From NCBI GenBank assembly GCA_023391955.1, contig JAEWAA010000219.1:1-17880 (forward strand): DNA of 17,880 bases, written 5' to 3'. The stretch is from Bacillota bacterium. GTDB lineage: Bacteria > Bacillota > Bacilli > Paenibacillales > NBRC-103111. The notes under the pieces were generated by a model. The model saw only the letters and a list, made by a program, of their open reading frames with translations, was not told the origin of the DNA and ran no database searches. How positions within the stretch are numbered: position 1 is the first letter of the stretch; the number at the start of each line of letters is the position of its first letter. Shown here piece after piece: positions 8,852 to 15,400 of this stretch. The position numbers and the translations under genes are program-made.

Positions 8852-9328
8852 ATGGCACGGGGATCGACGCTCTTCTTAAAGGCGACGGTTGTTCTGATTG
8901 GGCTTCTGATTCTGGCTGTATGCATTCTGGGATTGCCCTTGATTGCCAAGGAGCTGCTGGAGGATTATCCGGGTTATGTGATTTATCCGATTGTGGGTGG
9001 TTTGTACCTCACAACCATACCGTTTTATTATGCGTTATACCAGGCATTGCGGCTGCTTGGTTTTATCGACAGGAATAACGCCTTCTCGGAATTGTCGGTA
9101 GCTGCCCTGAAGCGGATTAAGACCAGCGCCGTGGCGATCAGTCTTGTGTTTGTGGCCATTCTGCCGTTTTTCCTCATCCTGGGGCAGCAGGACGATGCAC
9201 CCGGCATTGTTTTGGTCAATTTAGTCTTCGTTTTCGCCTCTATGGTAATCGCTGTTTTTGCGGCTGTGCTGCAAAAGCTGTTGAAGAATGCCATCGATAT
9301 CCAGTCAGAGCTTGACCTGACGGTTTGA
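8852..9328 (+). CDS. DUF2975 family four-helix membrane protein
   Basis: 158 residues from ATG 8852, with GGAG at 8838-8841 ten bases upstream. Longer in-frame starts lie in or just after the promoter. The start MARGSTLFLK is typical of the family. Four hydrophobic segments are visible at about residues 9-32, 44-68, 92-111 and 117-141. A conserved-looking charged turn (FIDRNNAFS, 71-79) lies between helices 2 and 3. DUF2975 proteins are usually encoded directly before a small YozG-type regulator, as here. Their biochemical role is unknown; a membrane sensor or partner of the regulator is an inference from gene order. It ends 10 bases before the next start and forms a two-gene operon with it. 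Confidence 0.85.
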   Translation: MARGSTLFLKATVVLIGLLILAVCILGLPLIAKELLEDYPGYVIYPIVGGLYLTTIPFYYALYQALRLLGFIDRNNAFSELSVAALKRIKTSAVAISLVFVAILPFFLILGQQDDAPGIVLVNLVFVFASMVIAVFAAVLQKLLKNAIDIQSELDLTV

Positions 9329-9338
9329 GGTGACGGAT

Positions 9339-9554
9339 ATGGCGATTATTATCAACATCGACGTCATGCTGGCGAAGCGGAAAATGAGTGTCACAGAGCT
9401 TTCGGAGCGGGTTGGCATTACCATGGCCAACCTGTCCATTCTCAAAAACGGGAAGGCCAAGGCTATCCGGTTTTCAACACTGGAGGCCATTTGCAGGGCA
9501 CTGGAGTGCCAGCCCGGAGATATTCTGGAATACAAAACGGATGATCATGATTAA
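9339..9554 (+). CDS. YozG-type small helix-turn-helix (Cro/CI, XRE) transcriptional regulator
   Basis: 71 residues and almost entirely a DNA-binding domain. It opens MAIIINIDVMLAKRKMS, followed by helices around TELSERVGIT and MANLSILKNGKAKAIRF, and ends in CQPGDILEY, as in the YozG family. ATG 9339 is preferred because GAGGTGA (9327-9333) precedes it by 5 bases; a GTG at 9330 lies inside that ribosome binding site. The site overlaps the stop of the DUF2975 gene, so translation is probably coupled. There is no ligand-binding domain, so any signal probably comes through the membrane partner. The palindrome at 8775-8792 is the natural candidate target. Confidence 0.88.
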   Translation: MAIIINIDVMLAKRKMSVTELSERVGITMANLSILKNGKAKAIRFSTLEAICRALECQPGDILEYKTDDHD

Positions 9555-9575
9555 AACCGGTCTTTCGTGCAACAC

Positions 9576-9619
9576 ACCTCTCTCTTGGAACAAGCAGTTT
9601 CCGGGGAGAGGTATTTTTT
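9576..9619 (+). terminator. Rho-independent terminator after the YozG-like gene
   Basis: The arms ACCTCTC (9576-9582) and GAGAGGT (9606-9612) pair perfectly, and six T follow at 9614-9619. The 23-base loop can fold a small inner hairpin (CTTG/CAAG). It separates the two-gene unit from the rarA promoter. Confidence 0.6.
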
Positions 9620-9647
9620 ATCTGAAAACACTCCTTCCGGGTCCATG

Positions 9648-9675
9648 TTGACGGCATTGGCTGACATTGTAAAAT
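9648..9675 (+). promoter_or_regulatory. SigA-type promoter of rarA
   Basis: TTGACG (9648-9653), 16 bases, then TAAAAT (9670-9675). The boxes are near consensus and the spacer is slightly short. It lies 45 bases before the rarA ATG and just after the preceding terminator, so rarA is probably transcribed independently. Confidence 0.6.
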
Positions 9676-9719
9676 AGAGGATATATGCTTTAAACCAAAC
9701 CTGAAAGGAAGACTGCGAG

Positions 9720-11042
9720 ATGGAGGAGCAATCCTTGTTTGACGACCGGGCCTGGAGCAGTCCCTTGGCCAGCCGCCTGCGCCCGGACAGCTTGTCCGAA
9801 TATGTAGGCCAGAGCCACCTGTTGGGTGAGGGCAAGGTGCTCCGGCAGATGGTGGAGCAGGACATCGTGCCCTCCATGATCTTCTGGGGCCCGCCCGGTG
9901 TGGGGAAAACCACTCTGGCCCGGATTATCGCCCATAAAACCAAAGCGCAATTTGTGGACTTCAGCGCGGTAACCAGCGGCATCAAGGAAATCAAGGAGGT
10001 TATGACCCGGGCGGAGCACAACCGGTTGATGGGGGAAAAAACCATCCTGTTCGTGGATGAAATCCACCGGTTCAATAAAGCCCAACAGGATGCGTTTTTG
10101 CCTTTTGTGGAAAAAGGCAGCATTATTCTCATCGGCGCCACAACGGAGAATCCCTCCTTCGAGGTGAACGCGGCCCTGCTGTCCCGCTGCAAGGTGTTTG
10201 TTTTGCATGCGCTGTCGGCGCCGGATCTGCTGCAGCTGTTGAAGCTGGCAACAACCGACCCCCGCGGCTTCGGCTGGACCCGGCTGGTTATAACGGAGGA
10301 GATGCTGCTCCTGATTGCCAATTTTGCCAATGGAGATGCGCGGGTGGCCCTTAATACGCTGGAGATGGTTGTGCTGAACGGGGTGCAGGATGCGGAGAAC
10401 ATAACCGTTACCAAGGAAATCATCGAGCAGTGCATCAGTAAGAAATCTCTTTTGTATGACAAAAACGGCGAGGAGCATTATAATCTCATTTCGGCCCTGC
10501 ACAAGTCCATGCGCAACAGCGATGTAAACGCAGCGGTTTATTGGCTGGCGCGAATGCTGGAGGCGGGGGAGGATCCCCTGTATGTGGCCAGACGGCTGGT
10601 CCGTTTTGCCAGCGAGGATATCGGCATGGCGGACAGCAGAGCCTTGGACATCGCGGTCAGCGTGTATCAGGCCTGCCATTTTATCGGGATGCCGGAATGT
10701 ACCGTTCACCTGACCCATGCGGTGACCCATCTGTCCCTGGCGCCCAAGTCCAATGCGCTGTACGAAGCATACAGCAGCGCCAAGGCGGATGCCCTTCTGA
10801 TGATGGCGGAGCCGGTGCCGCTGCATCTGCGCAATGCCCCTACAAAGCTGATGCAGGAGCTGCGCTACGGGGAAGGCTACCAGTACGCCCATGACACGGA
10901 GGAGAAGCTGACCATGATGGAATGCCTGCCCGAATCCCTGCGGGACCGGCAATATTACAAACCCACCACCCAGGGGAATGAGGCACGGGTCAAGGAATGG
11001 GTGGAGAAAATCGCCGCCTGGCGGGCCAAGCAGCAGGAATAG
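9720..11042 (+). CDS. rarA: Replication-associated recombination protein A (RarA/MgsA), AAA+ ATPase
   Basis: 440 residues, the usual family length. ATG 9720 follows AAAGGA (9704-9709) by 10 bases. The AAA+ signatures are Walker A GPPGVGKT (57-64), Walker B ILFVDEIH (109-116) continuing into RFNKAQQD, sensor 1 GATTENPS (139-146), and an arginine-finger candidate in LLSRCKV (R156). The C-terminal half carries the oligomerisation part typical of the family (LISALHKSMRNSDVNAA, LVRFASEDIGMAD, the proline-rich AEPVPLHLRNAPTKLM). RarA is a clamp-loader-like ATPase that acts at stalled or gapped replication forks in the cytoplasm. The B. subtilis member is also called YrvN. It is a housekeeping gene and marks the chromosomal backbone beside the surface-protein genes. 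Confidence 0.97.
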   Translation: MEEQSLFDDRAWSSPLASRLRPDSLSEYVGQSHLLGEGKVLRQMVEQDIVPSMIFWGPPGVGKTTLARIIAHKTKAQFVDFSAVTSGIKEIKEVMTRAEHNRLMGEKTILFVDEIHRFNKAQQDAFLPFVEKGSIILIGATTENPSFEVNAALLSRCKVFVLHALSAPDLLQLLKLATTDPRGFGWTRLVITEEMLLLIANFANGDARVALNTLEMVVLNGVQDAENITVTKEIIEQCISKKSLLYDKNGEEHYNLISALHKSMRNSDVNAAVYWLARMLEAGEDPLYVARRLVRFASEDIGMADSRALDIAVSVYQACHFIGMPECTVHLTHAVTHLSLAPKSNALYEAYSSAKADALLMMAEPVPLHLRNAPTKLMQELRYGEGYQYAHDTEEKLTMMECLPESLRDRQYYKPTTQGNEARVKEWVEKIAAWRAKQQE

Positions 11043-11050
11043 GGCAAAGG

Positions 11051-11080
11051 AAAAACCCGTGCAGAGGCGCACGGGTTTTT
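11051..11080. terminator. Bidirectional terminator between rarA and the converging DUF11 genes
   Basis: CCCGTGC (11056-11062) pairs with GCACGGG (11069-11075) around a 6-base loop. AAAAA on the left and TTTTT on the right extend the stem. On the minus strand the same hairpin is also followed by a T run, so it can stop both rarA and the DUF11 transcript. It begins 8 bases after the rarA stop and lies 15 bases beyond the DUF11 stop. Confidence 0.9.
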
Positions 11081-11095
11081 GCTGCGGAAACAAGA

Positions 11096-12412
11096 TTATT
11101 CGTCCGAGGTTTCCACAATCAGCCGGTACAGGTTTGAGGACACCTCCCCCCGGAACAAATTTCCATTCAAGGTGAAGGTGTAAAACAGAACTACGCTGCC
11201 AGTAAGGGTAGGGCTGACGATAAACGGGCTGACAATAGCCCTGTAGGTGATCACGAGATGCTGCTGGGGCGAAATTACAGCCAAAGCCAATAGACCGTCA
11301 CGCCCAGGATCGGGTACAGGGGTGCCGTTGATCCGGAAGCTGCCGGGCACCAGTATGAGCTGACCCGGAAGCAGGCGGCCAAGGTCGGCGACTGCCTCCA
11401 GATTTCCGTTATTGACGATGGTAACGATAAAATCAACCGGGTCTTCAGGGGAAACAATGCCAGGCATCGCTGAAATGTCTACTTGAAATACAGGAAAATA
11501 CAGGGTAGTGGAAACCGGATTGGAGACGATCTGTTCCGTTTCCATTTCCTGCCGGTCCGGCAGGGTGTAGGTGGCGGTTACGTTGGCTTGATCCTGCAGA
11601 ATGAGACCGGGATAAGCGGTCCCGTAGCCCGGCACGGTTACCTCGAATGAAACGGTCACTTCGCCCTGTGGAAGAAGAATCCCCAACGGGATGCCGCTTG
11701 GCGGAAAACTGCCGCTGCGCAGAATGCCGTTCACGGTCAGGCTGTTGGGAACAAACAGTGTGCCCTCCGGGATGGGAATGTAGGCCGTCACCTCCGCAGA
11801 CAGCACTCCCTGGTTGACAATCAGAAGCGTATAACGCAGGGCTTCACCTGGCGCGGCGCGGCTTTTGTCCACCGACAGCACCACCGCGAGCTCAACGCCG
11901 CTTACCGGCTCAACCGGGATGCTGACTTCATTGGACAACACCTCGCCGTCAACCAACCGGCCGTCTCCCGCCGTAAAGACATATCTGGCAAGCAGCCGGT
12001 TTACCAGCTGTCCGGCCGTGCTGGCGGCGCTCACCGTCAGCTGGTAGGCGATTACCGTCTGCGTTCCCGGATAAATAAGGCCCAGGTGATATCCCGCAAC
12101 CAAATCCGCCCCCGGTATGGGAGCCTGATCCCGGCTGACGCTATTCGGCACAAATTGTGTGCTGCCCGGCAACAGATCATAAAGCGTCACATCGGCTGCG
12201 CGGTTGCCTGTGTTGGCGATGACCGCGTAGAAGGCAACCGGTGCACCCGGTTGCGCCTCCACTGCGGCAGTTCCTTTCGTAATGGACAATTGCGGCCCCA
12301 CAAGGGGGGTATCGGTAATATTGGAATAGGTGACAAAGCTGTTCTCGCCGAAGCTGTACCTGATGTGGGATTGATTCCGAACTACATTGTTTACCGGCGG
12401 GTTGATGCTCAT
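11096..12412 (-). CDS. DUF11-repeat surface protein, C-terminal part (separate frame of a split array)
   Basis: 438 residues. Residues 1-39 are not a normal N-terminus. They align without gaps to the second half of a class B repeat of the upstream gene, including the end-strand motif YSN (Asn 31), and complete its truncated repeat 14. Three more DUF11-like units follow: 40-169 with the full Lys46/Asp79/Asn161 set, ~170-308 lacking the Asp, and ~309-438 lacking both Lys and Asp. There is no signal peptide, LPXTG motif, SLH domain or terminal hydrophobic segment; the chain ends in VETSDE. The start ATG overlaps the upstream stop as ATGA. An AGGTG at 12428-12424 lies 11 bases upstream, so reinitiation is possible. 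Either this is the end of one giant frameshifted gene, or a second chain translated by coupling. Charge content is higher than in the upstream array. Confidence 0.8.
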   Translation of the reverse strand: MSINPPVNNVVRNQSHIRYSFGENSFVTYSNITDTPLVGPQLSITKGTAAVEAQPGAPVAFYAVIANTGNRAADVTLYDLLPGSTQFVPNSVSRDQAPIPGADLVAGYHLGLIYPGTQTVIAYQLTVSAASTAGQLVNRLLARYVFTAGDGRLVDGEVLSNEVSIPVEPVSGVELAVVLSVDKSRAAPGEALRYTLLIVNQGVLSAEVTAYIPIPEGTLFVPNSLTVNGILRSGSFPPSGIPLGILLPQGEVTVSFEVTVPGYGTAYPGLILQDQANVTATYTLPDRQEMETEQIVSNPVSTTLYFPVFQVDISAMPGIVSPEDPVDFIVTIVNNGNLEAVADLGRLLPGQLILVPGSFRINGTPVPDPGRDGLLALAVISPQQHLVITYRAIVSPFIVSPTLTGSVVLFYTFTLNGNLFRGEVSSNLYRLIVETSDE

Positions 12413-12428
12413 GACAAGACCAGCACCT
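12409..12428 (-). other. ATGA stop/start overlap splitting a DUF11 repeat
   Basis: On the minus strand the upstream frame ends TTG TCA TGA, and the downstream frame starts with the ATG at 12412-12410 inside that sequence. Joining the two frames needs a -1 shift. AGGTG at 12428-12424 could act as a ribosome binding site, though 11 bases is slightly far. No homopolymer or classical X XXY YYZ slippery heptamer is visible here. Confidence 0.75.
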
Positions 12429-15400
12429 GGAAGGTTACAATAACAGTTGCTCCTGCAGCGATGGAGCCCAACTGGACACCTGCTGCCGGATTAGCGGCGG
12501 GAACGGGTGTGCCGTCAACCGTCACGCTGCCCGGTACAAAGGAGGTTCCTGCAGGCGCCGGATCCACCAAAACCACATTGTTGACAGGAGAGATGCCGTT
12601 ATTGGTCACTGCAATGGTGTACGTGATGATATCACCGGAAACGGCGTCAATTGCAGCGGTGCTCTTCACGGCGGTGACATTCGGAGAGGATACCGGAATC
12701 ACAACCGTATTGGAGGGGGAGGAGCCCGGCAGAGTTCTGCCGTCAGGCAGCAGATAGGTATAGTTGGCCGTCGCAGAGTTTACCAGTTGTTGGGACGGCG
12801 GCAGGGTATCGATCTCCACCTGCAGGGTAAGGGTAATGGTTGCTGTTCCACCCGGAGGAATCGTCCCCACAGGAATTCCGGCGGTCGGATCCGCCCCCGG
12901 CACAGGTACACCGTTGACGACAACGCTGTTCGGTACAAATTCTCCTCCGGCAGGGACCGTATCAGTCAGGGTGGCCAGTGCGGCAACATTGCCGGTATTG
13001 GTTAAATTCACGAAATAAACGATGGTGTCGCCAACCGTGGCTACTGTAACATTGGAGCCCTTCACTACGGACAGAATCGGGACAAAAGCAGGAGTGCTTA
13101 CGGTGTTGGAGAAGGATACGCCGGAGAAGGCTCCGGAGGTAAAGCTGGCGCTGGCGGTATTGGTCAGGAATTGGCTGGTAGGCAGCGAGGTGACCGTGAC
13201 ATTGAATGTGACCGTTACTGAGGCGCCCGGCGTAATGGTGCCGATAGAAATGCCGCCGGCCGGGTTGGCGGTAGGACGGGCAACCCCATCCACAACGACA
13301 CTGCCGGGAACGAAGGCGGAGCCTTGCGGAATCGGATCCACCAGAATCACATCATTGACGTTGGCAATGCCTCCGTTGGTGATGATGATCGTGTACGGAA
13401 CCACATCGCCAACGGATACGGCGGTGAAGGTGGTGCTCTTGGCCAAGGTAACCGTAGGCGAAGAGACGGTAGTGGTGGAGGTATTGGACGGTATAGCGCC
13501 TGTCAGTGTCCGTCCGTCCGGCAGCGTAAACGTGAAGTTTGCGGTGGACTGGTTCACCAGCTGCTGGGTGGGCGGCAGCGAGGTGATGATCACCGAGAAG
13601 GTGACCGTAACCGGAACACCAGGCACTACGATGCCCGCATTGATGCCTGTAGCAGGATCGGCTCCAGCCAGGCTGTTGCCGTTGACAATAACGCTGTTAG
13701 GCACAAAGGTGGTGCCCGCCGGTATCGGGTCGGTGAGGATGACTGCCGCTCCGAAGTTGCCCGTATTGGTGATGACGGAGGTATATACAATGGTATCCCC
13801 CACGGTGGCGTTGGTAGAGCTGGAGGATTTGGCCACGGACAGAACCGGTTGGAAAACAGGTGTGCTGACAATATTGGAGAAGGAGGTTGCCGAGAATGAG
13901 CCGGATGTGAAGCTGACCGACGCCTGGTTGGTAATTACCGCCGGATTCAGCAAGGAGGTAACCGTGATGCTGAAGCCTACCAGTACAGTGGCTCCAGGTG
14001 CAATCGTACCCAGAATGATGCCGGCAACCGGGGTAGCTGATGGCTGCGGCACGCCGTTGATGGTGACGCTGCCGGGCACAAAGGCTGCTCCGGCGGGAAT
14101 CGGGTCGGTCAACACCGCATTGCTGATGGCGGTAATGCCGTTGTTGGTGACGGAAATGGTGTAGGCAATCACATCATTTAAGGCTGCAACAGTGGACGGA
14201 GTAGATTTGACCACCGTTACATTCGGCGCTGTCACCGAAACTGTAGCCGTGTTGGAAACAATGGAGCCGGTGAAGACTCTACCGTCCGGCAGTGTATACG
14301 TAAAGGCTACGGTAGCCTGATTGTTCAGCTGCTGCGGAGTCGGCAGGAAGTCGATGATGACGGAGAAGGTGACTTGAACGGTCTGGCCCGGATTGACGAT
14401 TGCGATAGGAATGCCGGTAGCGGGTGATACTCCTGCTGCAGGAACACCGTCGATAATGACGCTATTGGGCACAAAGGAGGTGCCGGAGGGAATATTGTCC
14501 GTTACAACGGCGGCCGCACCGAAGTTGCCGGTGTTGGTGACGGCAATCGTATATGACAGGGTATCGCCCACAGTCGCATTTGTGACACCGGGTGTTTTGA
14601 CGGCAGACAGGATCGGCTGGAATACCGGAACAGACAGAGTATTGGAGAAGTTGGTCCCGGTGAACGCCCCGGAGGTGAAGGAGACGGACGCTTGATTGGT
14701 GACAGCCGCCGGTGAAGGCAGCGAATTCACAAGCAGGCTGAAGGTTACGGTTGTCGAGGCTCCCGGTGCGATTGTCCCTACCGGTATACCGGCTGGCGGG
14801 AAAGCGGCAGGAACGAGAACTCCATTAACGAAGACGGATCCGGGTACAAACGAGGTGCCGGCAGGCAATGGATCAGTTACCACCGCATTGGTGATGGCGA
14901 CGATGCCATTGTTAGTGACTACAACCGTATACGGAATGGTGTCGCCCACAGTAGTGGTTGTTGTGGTGGTGCTCTTGACGATGGCCACACTGGGCTCCGT
15001 GACTGGCACCGTTTGCACGTTGGATACGGCGCTGCCAGTCAGAGTGCGTCCGTCCGGCGGTACAAAGGTAAAGGCTGCACTCGCCTGATTGGACAGCTGC
15101 TGGGTCGGAGGCAGGGACGTGACGATGACTGAAAACATGACCATGACCGTCGCACCCGGCACCACGGTTCCGACGGTAATGCCGGCTCCGGGGTCGGCCC
15201 CGGGCACACTGCTTCCGCCGACTATGACAGTATTCGGAATAAAGGTGGTTCCTGCCGGAATAATGTCCGTCAGGCTCAGCTCAGCCGCCACATTCCCGGT
15301 ATTGGAGACCGCAACGGTATAAACAACGGTATCGCCTACCGTCGCCAATGCCGTATCAGCGGTTTTGACCAATGTGATAGTCGGCTGGGTGACAGGGGTT

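Noticed and set aside
9551..11093. Long minus-strand frames (303 and 467 codons) opposite rarA
   Set aside because: They are antisense to a clearly conserved AAA+ gene, show no recognisable domain and have no ribosome binding site that I can see. They are a by-product of GC-rich codon use.
12385..12440. Programmed -1 frameshift signal at the DUF11 junction
   Set aside because: An AGGTG lies upstream, but I find no slippery heptamer, homopolymer or strong downstream hairpin. It is kept only as a minor alternative to reinitiation, mutation or sequence error.
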